From Enterobacteriaceae bacterium ESL0689 (GTDB lineage Bacteria > Pseudomonadota > Gammaproteobacteria > Enterobacterales > Enterobacteriaceae): 64,000 bases of DNA. Below the pieces are notes generated by a model. It had not been told where the DNA came from, searched no databases, and worked only from the letters and a program-made list of their open reading frames with translations. Within the stretch, counting starts at the first letter, position 1. Each line of letters begins with the position of its first letter. Made by a program: the position numbers and the translations under genes. Shown piece by piece: positions 29,963 to 39,494 of the stretch. The DNA is taken from positions 1,984,001-2,048,000 of the forward strand of contig JAQTIF010000001.1 of NCBI GenBank assembly GCA_029433525.1. The letters are read 5' to 3'.

Positions 29963-30876
29963 CATCCGCCCTGAAACAGAAAAAACAGTTAGCGCCTGAT
30001 CCATAAGGATTGACCTGCTACATTGCTGATGGATCATGTCCATTGACATACACACTGAGTTTTCTCTGTGTTATCAGCATCCAGACGCGCTTTGTGCCGG
30101 CAATGTTTGATGGGACAGGCACTTATTTCCATTATACTGCAAATGACGAGGATGTTAGCTTTCCTTGTTTCTCCGATCACTGAGATATGCTGGTTCCCGA
30201 AAAGAGGTTGAAATCCCCACCTGACTGCGAGCCAGAATATTATCAAATAAATGAATATTGATAACAATAGATTAACAGTAAGATTATTTTTCAACCTCTG
30301 CCGGGATAAATCGCTTTCACTGATGATACTGTCGGGAGAGTATACAACGCTTTCATAACCGCCTTTTTTCCGCTCAGTCTTGATTTGTCGGTCATAACGA
30401 GCAGATCGGAGGCTGAATGATGAAGATATATTTAATACATACAGCGTACTCAGAGCTTGGTCCATCAGGCCATTTTACTTGTTATTCTGGCTCTGAGCTA
30501 TACTCGAAATCCTTACGTACAACCTGTACCCTGCGGTTTCTCCACGCTGTCGGTGTTCAGACTGGTTGAGCGCTATCAGTATGGCTACGGAGAGCAGTAG
30601 AGTGATATACATGAGCAACATACTGAAGACGGGTACGATAGTTAATAGTGCAATTCAGGAATAATATAATAGATAGCCAGTTAGCCTGGGTAATATAGTG
30701 TACTGATAATATTCTTCACCACTGAAAAAAACCGATCGTCAGGTATAGCTCTCTGGCGCTATTATAGCTGTCGTGAATATGAACTCGCCCTCCATAGTGC
30801 TGGTATCATCAATCAGGAATCGACAAATAAGGTACCGCATATACGAGAGATAGCGTAGCATAAGTGCTGATAAGGC
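29963..30876. other. Region between rsxA and cnu without firm genes
   Basis: 914 bp. E. coli has ydgK here; I see no recognisable homologue. A 143-codon frame on the minus strand (30034-30465) has one hydrophobic segment but starts inside a repeat element, lacks a good RBS and overlaps rsxA-leader sequence, so I do not call it. A repeat copy occupies 30456-30574. The rest is presumably the rsx promoter region. Confidence 0.5.
30456..30574. repeat. Dispersed intergenic repeat, second copy (right end missing)
   Basis: Starts TTGGTCCATCAGGC and shares ATTTTACTTG, TACGTAC, CTGCGGTTTCTC and CAGACTGG in the same order as the copy at 8166-8313. The right inverted end is not recognisable after GGTTGAGCGCT. 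Confidence 0.7.
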
Positions 30877-31092
30877 TTATTTTACATAGCGCCAGGCGGC
30901 TTTAGGCACCTGGCCAATATCGAATAACTTCCCACCGCAAGCCAGTTCTGCCCGGCGATGATCAGCAGCGCGATACATATTAACAATTTCTGTGCTATCA
31001 ATCAGGGAGTCGTTAAGATAATCAAAAACTTTCTCGAGATTATCAGGAGAGCTAATTTTGCGAAATTTTAATAAATAATCCTGAACAGTCAT
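30877..31092 (-). CDS. cnu: Hha-family nucleoid modulator Cnu (YdgT)
   Basis: 71-aa small helical protein that binds H-NS and StpA and modulates silencing of horizontally acquired genes; it also binds oriC in E. coli. Sequence from [15 protein letters not shown] to FDIGQVPK matches Cnu/Hha closely, including [15 protein letters not shown] 31092 is chosen over 31104 to match the 71-residue family length. Relevant here because the window contains AT-rich acquired regions that H-NS would silence. Confidence 0.95.
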   Translation of the reverse strand: MTVQDYLLKFRKISSPDNLEKVFDYLNDSLIDSTEIVNMYRAADHRRAELACGGKLFDIGQVPKAAWRYVK

Positions 31093-31797
31093 TTGTGTTT
31101 CCATTTTTTATACCTGAAATAACACGGGTATGCTTTGGCTGGCATATCGGTCTTGTTCTCTCGAACCACGATGGGATTGAATCTTAAAGGCATCACCCTG
31201 GTTCAGTCATATTATCTTGATACAATTGGAACTGCTTAGTATGTGAATAGTTCAATGTCGATTAACCTTTCTGTTGGTCTGAATGTAACATGCTTGATCA
31301 GATAAATTCATTTCACTAATGAATTTATGCTACCCGATACAATTAATAATAGCTAAAACAGAAGTTCGATAATATAGTTGGAAGAGTAACGCTATTTGCT
31401 TAAACTGGCAATGCCCTTCTAAGAGAAAAATATCATTACTGGAACCAATCTCAGAGTCTGACAGGTCTGAAATAAGACAATTCACCTAACATCAGCGTAT
31501 CAAAAATAGTTCATTATTAGTGCATGGCGCTTTAGTGTGACCGAGTCAATGATGACATTATTGACTCATTCAGCCATGCGATTAAAAATATGCAATATTG
31601 TTTTTACATTAAAAAATGAATGTGATCGATATGATATGAAAAGGTCAAATATTATAAACATACATGTTCTTGTTCATATAAGAGCATATATCTTTACCAT
31701 TACTGTAATGTTATTTAAATTATACAGTTACTTGTTTTTAATAGTCTTATTGAATAACAATTACAGATAAGTTATAAGTGAAAAGAAGAACACATTG
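31093..31797. other. Non-coding region between cnu and ydfZ
   Basis: About 700 bp, AT-rich. It includes an inverted repeat GAGTCAAT / ATTGACTC (31543-31567). A 77-codon plus-strand frame (31537-31770) is AT-driven, lacks an RBS and resembles no family I know. No gene called. Confidence 0.45.
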
Positions 31798-31819
31798 GAA
31801 TGCCGTCGGAACGGCATTC
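31798..31819 (-). terminator. Terminator downstream of ydfZ
   Basis: Perfect 9-bp stem GAATGCCGT / ACGGCATTC with a 4-nt loop, 7 bp after the ydfZ stop and followed on the minus strand by a T-rich stretch. Confidence 0.7.
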
Positions 31820-31825
31820 TGCCAG

Positions 31826-32032
31826 TTAATGAAGCCCTAGGCGGATGAGTTCCACAGGTTCAAATTTACCTTCATGACCTTCTATTTCGACGGTTTTGCT
31901 GCGACGTAATTGTGCTGCAGTTAGTCCGTCACTATGTATGGCAATGATTCGGCCTGTTCCGCCGGTACCATTAATCATCACCTGGCTACCATTGGTAATG
32001 GGATTGCGGTTGCGATCATAAGTGATTATCAT
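31826..32032 (-). CDS. ydfZ: YdfZ, putative selenium-binding protein
   Basis: 68-aa protein closely matching E. coli YdfZ (67 aa), for instance [18 protein letters not shown] at the start, [17 protein letters not shown], and the LIRLG end. YdfZ was found associated with selenium in E. coli, although this version lacks cysteine entirely, so any selenium binding through thiols is doubtful here. Very strong RBS AAGGAGGGAGT. In E. coli it is FNR-activated; a partial FNR site lies upstream. Confidence 0.9.
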   Translation of the reverse strand: MIITYDRNRNPITNGSQVMINGTGGTGRIIAIHSDGLTAAQLRRSKTVEIEGHEGKFEPVELIRLGLH

Positions 32033-32140
32033 ACTCCCTCCTTTTTGTGGTGGTATAGTGGAAACTTAGCTGGCAATGCCAGTCAGCGACCAGTAACGAG
32101 CGCAGTATAATTACACCTTTCTCACAGATTTTTTTTGTTT

Positions 32141-32154
32141 TTGATCAATGTCAG
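32141..32154 (-). promoter_or_regulatory. Weak FNR-like site upstream of ydfZ
   Basis: CTGAC-ATTG-ATCAA on the minus strand, with one perfect and one poor half against TTGAT-N4-ATCAA. 109 bp upstream of the ydfZ start. The spacing to a possible TATACT -10 does not fit ideal class II activation. Confidence 0.25.
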
Positions 32155-32391
32155 ACTTTTTAGCTGGTTTCACAGGGACACAGATGTGGCCGGAGGTTGT
32201 CTGTTAATTTTTAATCAGATAACTGAAGCGATATTGCGCCGAACAGTGCCAGTAACGCCGGGGGGAATGGACGCTATTATAAAAATAAGGCTTATTCTTT
32301 ATCGGGTCATAGAATATATGTTTGCTGGTATCCACAGAAGAAAGCGAATTGTTTTCGCACACTCTTCACGGAATGTGCGAAAACAGGCAGA

Positions 32392-33567
32392 TTATGACCA
32401 GTGTGTTCGTAAGGCGGCAATTAACCCATCAATACCTTTTTCCAGCTTCACACGAGGACAACCTGCGTTCAGACGCACAAAACCCGCGCCTTCTTCGCCA
32501 TAGGTATAGCCGGGCATAATAGCGATTTTCTGCTCTTCAATAAGATTTTTCTGTAGTGCATGATCATTAACGCGCAATGGACGCAAATCGATCCACGCCA
32601 GATACGTCGCTTGTGGGGGTTGCCAGTTCAGTTGCGGAAAGGCGTGGTTAAGTCTGTCAGCAATATAACGCATATTATCTTCTAAATAGAGTCGCAAGGC
32701 ATCAAGCCAGGGAGCCCCTTTACGGTAAGCGGCAATATGGGCGACCAGTGCGGGTACCGAAGGTGAAGAGAGCGCATCACGGTTCTTCAACGCCGTCAGA
32801 TAAGCTTCACGCGCAGTAAGATCATTGATCAGACCATAAGCACCGGTCAGCGCAGAAATATTGAAACTTTTCGACGCTGACGTAAATAATGCCCAGGTAC
32901 CACGTGCGACATGGCTCCACGGTGTATGCTGATGTGTTCCCCAGACCATATCCATATGAATTTCATCACTGATCACTTTCACGCCATGCTTTTCGCATAA
33001 GCGGGACATCGTATCAAGCTCTTCACGACACCATACTTTCCCGGTTGGATTCTGTGGGTTACATAACAGCAAAATAGTATTCTGTGGCTGCGCCAGCACT
33101 TGCTCAAGTTTATCCATATCACAATACCATTGCTGATCGCGCTGGATGAGTGGGACAGCCGCAATATGCCGTTGATTGCTGGTAATTGTTTTGTAAAAGG
33201 CGTCATACGCGGGGGTATGTATGACAATACCGTCGCCCGCCTTTGACCACTGGCGGATCATTTCTGACACCATATAAATGACCGATGGGCCATAGACGAT
33301 AGCCTGCGGGTCAATGATGGTATGAAAACGAGTACGATACCAGTACGCAATGGCATCGAGGAAATCATCATTTTTCCAGCGACTATAGCCGAAAACGCCA
33401 TGTGTCAGACGCTGGCTCATTGCGTCGATAATGCAGGGCGCGGTAGTGAAATCCATGTCAGAGATAGTGAAAGGAAGAAGATCCGGGGCGCCAAATCGGT
33501 CGGCAACATAATCCCATTGCGTACACCAGGTGCCATGGCGATCGACAGGTGTTGAAAAATCAAACAT
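32392..33567 (-). CDS. malY: PLP-dependent C-S lyase and MalT modulator MalY
   Basis: 391-aa aminotransferase-fold enzyme with cystathionine beta-lyase activity; it also represses the maltose activator MalT by direct binding in E. coli. Sequence begins FDFSTPVDRHGTWCTQWDY. PLP-binding lysine is in SASKSFNISAL (about residue 230), with NPTGKVW and DEIHMDMVW as cofactor contacts. Second gene of the malXY operon, 48 bp after malX. Length about that of E. coli MalY (390). Confidence 0.95.
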   Translation of the reverse strand: MFDFSTPVDRHGTWCTQWDYVADRFGAPDLLPFTISDMDFTTAPCIIDAMSQRLTHGVFGYSRWKNDDFLDAIAYWYRTRFHTIIDPQAIVYGPSVIYMVSEMIRQWSKAGDGIVIHTPAYDAFYKTITSNQRHIAAVPLIQRDQQWYCDMDKLEQVLAQPQNTILLLCNPQNPTGKVWCREELDTMSRLCEKHGVKVISDEIHMDMVWGTHQHTPWSHVARGTWALFTSASKSFNISALTGAYGLINDLTAREAYLTALKNRDALSSPSVPALVAHIAAYRKGAPWLDALRLYLEDNMRYIADRLNHAFPQLNWQPPQATYLAWIDLRPLRVNDHALQKNLIEEQKIAIMPGYTYGEEGAGFVRLNAGCPRVKLEKGIDGLIAALRTHWS

Positions 33568-33615
33568 CTTAATTTCCTCAAATCTGTCGCTCTCCCCGCA
33601 GGGAGAGCATCAGGT

Positions 33616-35208
33616 TTATTGCTGAACGATATTCATTAATACGGCCATCTCATCTTTCACTGATTGCACCTGAGGACCGATAACGACCTGTAGATTGTGC
33701 TGATTCAGTTGTACCACACCAATAGCACGATGGGCTTTCAGTGCAGCGCTATCGACTTTACTCATGTCATGTACTGACAGACGCAAACGGGTAATACAGT
33801 TATCAAGAGAGATGATATTCTCCGCACCACCCAGTGCAGCAAGGATTGCCACAACGTCATAACCGGACTTACTGGTATTATTGACGGTGGTTTTCTCAGC
33901 CGTCGCGTTGTTTTCAATCTCGCGTCCCGGTGTTTTCAGATTAAAGCGTGTAATGGCGAAGCGGAAAATAGAGTAATACACCGCAAACCAGATCGCAGCA
34001 ACCAGCGGAACCAGATACCAGCGTGTTGATAAACCATGCAATACGCCAAATACCACGAAGTCGATAAGATTGCCATCCGTGTTACCAATCGTGACCCCCA
34101 GCATCGCCATAACGGTAAAACCGAGGCCTGTCAGTAACGCATGAATGACATATAGCACCGGTGCAACAAACAGGAATAAAAATTCCAGCGGTTCAGTGGT
34201 GCCACCGATCACACAGGCAATGACTCCGGAAATAATTAATCCCTTAATTTTAGGGCGATTTTCCGGGCGGGCACAGTGATACATCGCCAGTGCTGCGCCA
34301 GGCAGACCGCCAAGAAATGCTGGCATTTTTCCTTGTGAAAGAAAGCGGGTTGCGCTTTCTGAAAAACCGTGATTTTGTGGGCAGCTTAATTGCGCCTGAA
34401 AAATAGTCAGTGCGCCGCTGACACTATGACCGCACACATCCATGGTACCACCTGCTTCAGTAAAGCGAATCAGCGCGACCAGAATATGATGCAGACCGAA
34501 AGGTAACAATAAACGTTCACCCGCGCCGAAAATCATCGGGCCCAGATTACCCGTGCTATTAATGACGTGGCCAAGGGCATTAATGCCGATTGCAAATACT
34601 GGCCATATCAGCGGAATAATCAGGCCGAGCAGACCAAGAACAAGGGTGGTAATAATCGGAACAAATCGGGTTCCACCAAAGAAGGCCAGGGCATCGGGCA
34701 GGCGGATGCTATGAAAACGTTCATGCAGCATCCAGACAATAATCCCGGCGATCACGGCACCGAGTATCCCGGTATCGATGGATTGAATACCAATAATGTT
34801 TTGAATATTATGCGCTTTTAATACAGCAGCATCACTGGTGGGGAGTATTCCCTTCGCAGTAAGCCAGAAGTTAACGGCCAGATTCATAACCGCATAACCA
34901 ACAAACCCCGCGAAAGCGGCGACGCCTTTATTTTCACGAGCCAGGCCAAGAGGAATAGCAATACAGAACATGACCGGCAGAAAACTAAAAGCAAAGGAAC
35001 CTATTTTGCTCATCCAGATAAACATGGCCTGTAGCAGTGGAATATCCAGCCACGGCAACAGGGTAAGAACATCATGGCTACTTAAGGAGCTGCCAATCCC
35101 CATGATGATCCCACAGAAAGAGAGCAACGCCACCGGCAGCATAAACGTTTTTCCTAACTGCTGGAAAAATTCCCACAGTGTAATTTTGGGTGTTGTTTGA
35201 GCAGTCAT
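33616..35208 (-). CDS. malX: PTS maltose/glucose-type EIICB component MalX
   Basis: 530-aa phosphotransferase permease: EIIC membrane domain (about 1-400) with glucose-family motif GGTTEPLEFLFLFVAPVLYV, then a linker and EIIB domain with phosphorylated Cys in ISLDNCITRLRL. Physiological substrate uncertain; E. coli MalX can transport glucose and maltose. ATG 35208 gives the exact E. coli length; the upstream GTG at 35214 is too close to the AGGA. Transcribed divergently from malI with MalI operators between. Confidence 0.95.
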   Translation of the reverse strand: MTAQTTPKITLWEFFQQLGKTFMLPVALLSFCGIIMGIGSSLSSHDVLTLLPWLDIPLLQAMFIWMSKIGSFAFSFLPVMFCIAIPLGLARENKGVAAFAGFVGYAVMNLAVNFWLTAKGILPTSDAAVLKAHNIQNIIGIQSIDTGILGAVIAGIIVWMLHERFHSIRLPDALAFFGGTRFVPIITTLVLGLLGLIIPLIWPVFAIGINALGHVINSTGNLGPMIFGAGERLLLPFGLHHILVALIRFTEAGGTMDVCGHSVSGALTIFQAQLSCPQNHGFSESATRFLSQGKMPAFLGGLPGAALAMYHCARPENRPKIKGLIISGVIACVIGGTTEPLEFLFLFVAPVLYVIHALLTGLGFTVMAMLGVTIGNTDGNLIDFVVFGVLHGLSTRWYLVPLVAAIWFAVYYSIFRFAITRFNLKTPGREIENNATAEKTTVNNTSKSGYDVVAILAALGGAENIISLDNCITRLRLSVHDMSKVDSAALKAHRAIGVVQLNQHNLQVVIGPQVQSVKDEMAVLMNIVQQ

Positions 35209-35259
35209 GTGCACAAATCCTGATATTTGAATGATAGACTGGCTTATATATCATAAAAT

Positions 35260-35275
35260 GATAAAACGTTTTATC
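35260..35275. promoter_or_regulatory. MalI operator, malX-proximal
   Basis: GATAAAACGTTTTATC, a perfect palindrome identical to the known MalI operator in E. coli, and embedded in a longer perfect palindrome reaching 35255-35280. 52 bp upstream of the malX start. Confidence 0.9.
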
Positions 35276-35284
35276 ATTTTTTAG

Positions 35285-35300
35285 TGCGATAAATGTCACA
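35285..35300 (-). promoter_or_regulatory. Candidate CRP site in the malX/malI region
   Basis: TGTGACATTTATCGCA on the minus strand, one mismatch from TGTGA-N6-TCACA. Sits between the two MalI operators, as expected for the CRP-dependent malX and malI promoters of E. coli. Confidence 0.6.
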
Positions 35301-35338
35301 TAGTCATGTGATGACTATGCCTGTAAAGATAACGAATT

Positions 35339-35354
35339 GATAAAACGTTTTATC
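35339..35354. promoter_or_regulatory. MalI operator, malI-proximal
   Basis: Second exact copy of GATAAAACGTTTTATC, 79 bp from the first (start to start) and 28 bp before the malI start. Autoregulation expected. Confidence 0.9.
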
Positions 35355-35381
35355 TTCCGCGACAGGGAGGAATAGCAAATT

Positions 35382-36416
35382 ATGACAAATGTAAAAAAAA
35401 TCACGATCAACGATGTGGCACAAAGGGCAGGTGTTTCAGTCAGTACAGTTTCACTGGTGCTGAGTGGTAAAGGGCGGATATCAACGGCAACCAGTGAACG
35501 AGTTAATCAGGCAATTGAGCAACTGGGATTTGTGCGTAACCATCAGGCCGCGTCGTTACGCGGTGGCCAGAGCGGTGTGATTGGCTTGATTGTCAGTGAT
35601 ATATCAAAACAGTTTTACGCCGAGTTCACCATGGGATTAACCGCTGTTCTTGAGTCAGAAGGGAAAATTGTTTTCCTCACCCAGGGGGGGTACGACGGTG
35701 AAAAAATATGCCAGCGTTTTGATGCGCTGGTGGCGCAAGGCGTCGATGGCGTGATTATCGCTGGTGCTATCAATAAAGGAACGGAATTGCGTCATCGGGC
35801 TGCAGAAATGGGGATCCCGCTGGTGTTTGCATCGCGAGCGAGTTATTTCGATGATGTTGATCTTTTTCGTCCGGATAATATGCAGGCGGCTCAGATGGTG
35901 ACCGAACATCTTATTCGTCGTGGTCATCAGCGTATCGCCTGGCTGGGCGGGCAAAGTTCATCATTACCGCGCGCAGAACGGGTAGGGGGTTACTGCGCAA
36001 CATTATTGAAGTATGGTTTGCCATTTCATAGTGAATGGGTCGTGGAGTGTGAATCAGGGCAGAAGCTGGCCGCCGAAGCGATGGTTTCCCTGTTACGCAA
36101 GAACCCGACGATTACTGCTGTTTTATGTTACAACAGCGTGATTGCCACCGGTGCCTGGTTTGGTTTGATACGCGCCGGACGGCAAAGTGGTGAAGACAGC
36201 GTTGAAAGTTATTTTGAGTCGCGAGTGGCATTGGCGGCATTTGCGGATGTGCCTGAAAATGCCGTGGATAATGTTCCATTGACCTGGGTGACCGCACCGG
36301 CAAGAGAAATGGGACATCATCTGGCCAGATATATTCTGCACCGTCGCGAGCAAGGCTCCCCTGCCGCGAGAAGCCATATTATGCCTCCGCGGCTGGTGAT
36401 ACCGAACATGTCCTGA
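35382..36416 (+). CDS. malI: Transcription repressor MalI (LacI family)
   Basis: 344-aa repressor of malXY. Helix-turn-helix TINDVAQRAGVSVSTVSLVL (8-27) followed by the LacI hinge NHQAASLRGG. The inducer is unknown in E. coli. Divergent from malX, with two perfect operators between. Convergent with ydgA, only 24 bp apart. Confidence 0.95.
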   Translation: MTNVKKITINDVAQRAGVSVSTVSLVLSGKGRISTATSERVNQAIEQLGFVRNHQAASLRGGQSGVIGLIVSDISKQFYAEFTMGLTAVLESEGKIVFLTQGGYDGEKICQRFDALVAQGVDGVIIAGAINKGTELRHRAAEMGIPLVFASRASYFDDVDLFRPDNMQAAQMVTEHLIRRGHQRIAWLGGQSSSLPRAERVGGYCATLLKYGLPFHSEWVVECESGQKLAAEAMVSLLRKNPTITAVLCYNSVIATGAWFGLIRAGRQSGEDSVESYFESRVALAAFADVPENAVDNVPLTWVTAPAREMGHHLARYILHRREQGSPAARSHIMPPRLVIPNMS

Positions 36417-36440
36417 ACGCGTTAAACGCTATGATGGCGA

Positions 36441-37919
36441 TTACTGTTCCATAAAGCCAAATATTTCAGCAAAGTCATCAATTGATATTTTGTTGCCATT
36501 GAGCGTTACCTGGCCATTAGTGTATTGCAAATGCGAGGTGATGGCGTTGTTATCCATCGTCGTAATATGGAAAGCCTGCCCCATTGCCGCCAGAGCGTCG
36601 ATCTGTTGTTTAGCCTGTTTTTCGGCATCGGATGGCCGAACACCCTGAATCGTGGCAATCTGAGCCATAAAAGCCGTTGCCATATCGACCGGAATGATCA
36701 GTTTACCATCAATGGATTTAATAGCAGAATTCGCGGTATCCATTAATGTTTGTGATCCCGTGCTGTTGTTTTGGGACGGGTCCTGTAATGCCAGAGCGAG
36801 TGAGAAAGTGCTTTCTCCCTTAGCATTGCTCCAGCTGAGGGGAGCGATAGCGAGAGAAGGGGAGCCTTTTAGCAACACAGGAACTGTATCGCTCAAAGCG
36901 TTTATCAGTGCCTGCCGGTAGAGTTCAGGGTTTTCTGCCACACCAGGCTGTCCCATTATTGACTGTACTTTCTCATTATATACCTGAATGAACTGACTCC
37001 ATGCCTGACCATCAAGATTTTCCAGTTTGATGGTCAGTTTGCCATTTCCGAGATCCTGATCTTTAATTTTCAGCTTATTAGCGATGTAGTCCATTTGACT
37101 ATTAATCGCTTTACCGTCGTTAGTCAGCGCGGTTTTTGCCGACATTTCCATCTCTTCCAGCACAGCAAGCTGTTGATCATTGATACTGATGGCCAGGTTA
37201 TCAATGGTCATATTCTGGGTACCACTGCGCATATCAAAACGACTGGGCAGGCTGGACCCCTCGCTTTTCAGCTTATTGAAGCTCAGTTGTATTTTCTGAT
37301 TATACTCGTTGAAAGTAGAGAGTTGAGCTGCGTCAAGGTAGCCGCTCAGGTTAATCTCTTTATTATGATGGTCGACGTTGACATCGAACTTACCGCCATT
37401 AAAAGTTATTTTGGTATTATTTTCAGCATAATTGAGTGGCTTCAGATCGATGACTGTCTTGCTATTACCACCATAGGCGATACGGGTGTTGGTGACGATG
37501 GGGGATTCACCATTAGCGATGGCAAACAATTTTTTATTAGTATCATTATTAGCCAGTGTCGTTTTAACCGAGGCGGCTGCCGGAATGAGATTTCCTGATT
37601 TCAGCGAACCTAACGGGAAAGGACCGTGATCAATGACGCCATCAAGTACCAACTTTTCTCCGTCAATAACTGCATTTTTGGCATGACCCGCAATCGGCTG
37701 AATGATAAGCTGAAAGTGGCTGCTCAATAGCTCACGCTGATAATTCTGCACGACCAGTTCGATACCTGCATCAGGGGCATCTTTCTGAATCTGTGTGTTG
37801 ACCTGCTTTATGATATCAGGCATGCTGGCTTCTATTTTTTTCCCGCTATGGCAGGCGCCACCGATTTCTATGATGCCCAGAGCGACGATAATTCCGACTG
37901 CGACTAACGATTTCTTCAT
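36441..37919 (-). CDS. ydgA: YdgA family protein (DUF945)
   Basis: 492-aa exported or inner-membrane-anchored protein. A leader-like hydrophobic segment (6-21, VAVGIIVALGIIEIGG) precedes a long beta-rich region with family features: YQRELLSSHFQLII, DGVIDHGPFPLG and the C-terminal LQYTNGQVTLNGNKI. E. coli YdgA (502 aa) is an inner-membrane protein of unknown function implicated in autotransporter or adhesion phenotypes. Same position as in E. coli, next to manA. Confidence 0.92.
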   Translation of the reverse strand: MKKSLVAVGIIVALGIIEIGGACHSGKKIEASMPDIIKQVNTQIQKDAPDAGIELVVQNYQRELLSSHFQLIIQPIAGHAKNAVIDGEKLVLDGVIDHGPFPLGSLKSGNLIPAAASVKTTLANNDTNKKLFAIANGESPIVTNTRIAYGGNSKTVIDLKPLNYAENNTKITFNGGKFDVNVDHHNKEINLSGYLDAAQLSTFNEYNQKIQLSFNKLKSEGSSLPSRFDMRSGTQNMTIDNLAISINDQQLAVLEEMEMSAKTALTNDGKAINSQMDYIANKLKIKDQDLGNGKLTIKLENLDGQAWSQFIQVYNEKVQSIMGQPGVAENPELYRQALINALSDTVPVLLKGSPSLAIAPLSWSNAKGESTFSLALALQDPSQNNSTGSQTLMDTANSAIKSIDGKLIIPVDMATAFMAQIATIQGVRPSDAEKQAKQQIDALAAMGQAFHITTMDNNAITSHLQYTNGQVTLNGNKISIDDFAEIFGFMEQ

Positions 37920-38015
37920 AAATATGATCCCTGAATAAAACCAGGCGATACAAATCGCCAGGTTATTGTGGCTATGATGGATAAAAGTTTAGCATATATA
38001 GATAAAAATTCAGTG

Positions 38016-38130
38016 AGTTCCCTGCCCATCAGGCTATTTTAGGCCAGGACTGCACATGAAATACGCATTTCTGCTGCGGTTTCCCCGCACTATCTGTGTT
38101 CCGACTGACACTGCCAGAGGTCAGGCGCTA
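38016..38130. repeat. Dispersed intergenic repeat, third copy, touching the manA 3' end
   Basis: Shares CCCATCAGGCTATTTTA with the copy at 8166 and CTGCGGTTTC plus a CGACTG end segment in the same order; its right end TCAGGCGCTAAG is the repeat terminus and overlaps the final codons and stop of manA. About 115 bp, with a deletion in the left half relative to the first copy. Confidence 0.7.
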
Positions 38131-39302
38131 AGTTTATTAAACACCCGCGCCAGACGGCCATGACCACTTATCTGCACCGGCGATTCATGACAGGCAATAA
38201 ACGCCGACTCACCGGGAATAAGCGTTAATTGTTGTTGACCATGGCAGAGATTCGCCTCACCTTCAACACAGAAAAGAATAGCTGCGCTCCCTTGTGTCAG
38301 CGTCGCTTTTTGCGCTGATAGCTGATGTAAAGAGAAAGCAAAATCATCCACCGGGATGGGAAAACTCAGTTCAGCACCGTTTTGCTGGGGATGAGTAAGC
38401 AGTTCGTCCGTGGGTTTAGCGACAAACGTTACATTAGCAATCAGCTCCGGGATATCAATATGCTTTGTTGTTAAACCAGCACGTAATACATTATCAGAGT
38501 TAGCCATAACTTCCAGTGCAACCCCATGCAGGTAAGCATGAGGTGTTTTGGCGCACAGGAACATGGCCTCACCGGGGTTCAGTTTCACCACATTTAACAA
38601 TAGCGGGGAAAACAACCCGCTGTCAGCGGGATAGAATCTGGCGATAAAACGAATCGTTTGCCAGGGTTCACCCGATTGCTCTCTGATTACTGTTTGCAAT
38701 ACGTTTAGGGCGTGCGTTTTTTCCTCGCCTTGCATATTCAATAAACCGGCGAATAACTGGCTCAGATGAAGGGCATCAGGATGATGAATAAAGGCGCTGA
38801 TCAGCGGATGCGCAGCGATGACGGGGCGCAGTAGTGTCGCAATCTCGCTAAATTCGCGAAAAGCGTTCATTGCCAGAAATGGCGTTAAGGCAAAAACTAA
38901 TTCCGGCTTATGATTCGGATCTTTATAGTTGCGTTCAGCCGCGTTGAGCGCAATTCCCGCTGTATTTTCTTTCGCAAAGCCTTTGATGGCAGCCTGCTTA
39001 TCAGGATGAACCTGAATGGATAATGGCTGTTCAGCACACAATACTTTAAACAGAAAAGGTAGCTCACCAAAACGTTGTGCTGTTTTTTCGCCGAGCAGGG
39101 CCGATTTATCGTTATTAATCGCGTCACGCAAAGATTGGAGATGACCATCGGCATTGCGTATGTGTGAACTGCTCTTAGGGTGTGCGCCCATCCATAGCTC
39201 AGCCATCGGTTGATTATCAGGGTTGGCAATGCCATACAACTCGGTTAATGCTGTATAACTACCCCAGGCGTAGTTTTGCACTGAGTTAATCAGTTTTTGC
39301 AT
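38121..39302 (-). CDS. manA: Mannose-6-phosphate isomerase, class I
   Basis: 393-aa zinc enzyme interconverting mannose-6-phosphate and fructose-6-phosphate, feeding GDP-mannose synthesis and mannose use. Zinc-site motifs: LSIQVHPDK (Gln and His), KPELVFALT (Glu), and PHAYLHG (His). Near-identical frame to E. coli ManA, which as I recall ends in NKL at 391 aa; here the protein ends NKLSA, and the extra two codons plus TGA fall within a repeat element terminus. Function should not be affected. Confidence 0.96.
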   Translation of the reverse strand: MQKLINSVQNYAWGSYTALTELYGIANPDNQPMAELWMGAHPKSSSHIRNADGHLQSLRDAINNDKSALLGEKTAQRFGELPFLFKVLCAEQPLSIQVHPDKQAAIKGFAKENTAGIALNAAERNYKDPNHKPELVFALTPFLAMNAFREFSEIATLLRPVIAAHPLISAFIHHPDALHLSQLFAGLLNMQGEEKTHALNVLQTVIREQSGEPWQTIRFIARFYPADSGLFSPLLLNVVKLNPGEAMFLCAKTPHAYLHGVALEVMANSDNVLRAGLTTKHIDIPELIANVTFVAKPTDELLTHPQQNGAELSFPIPVDDFAFSLHQLSAQKATLTQGSAAILFCVEGEANLCHGQQQLTLIPGESAFIACHESPVQISGHGRLARVFNKLSA

Positions 39303-39494
39303 TTTTTGTCCTGCTTACATTCAATGTTAATCAGGCTATTAAATCAGTAATCTGCTAAGAAGCAACTACTGAAGGAAAAAGTCGGACTGGTCGCATTTTT
39401 TGTTGAATTTTTGGTGTAAAAATAACTCCCTTGTTTTTAACAGGGAGATAGATTATGCCTGAAACCTAATTTGCTCATCGCCAGTGAGATTACC

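Noticed and set aside
30034..30465. 143-codon minus-strand frame upstream of rsxA
   Set aside because: Starts inside a repeat, lacks an RBS, no recognisable family; one hydrophobic segment only.
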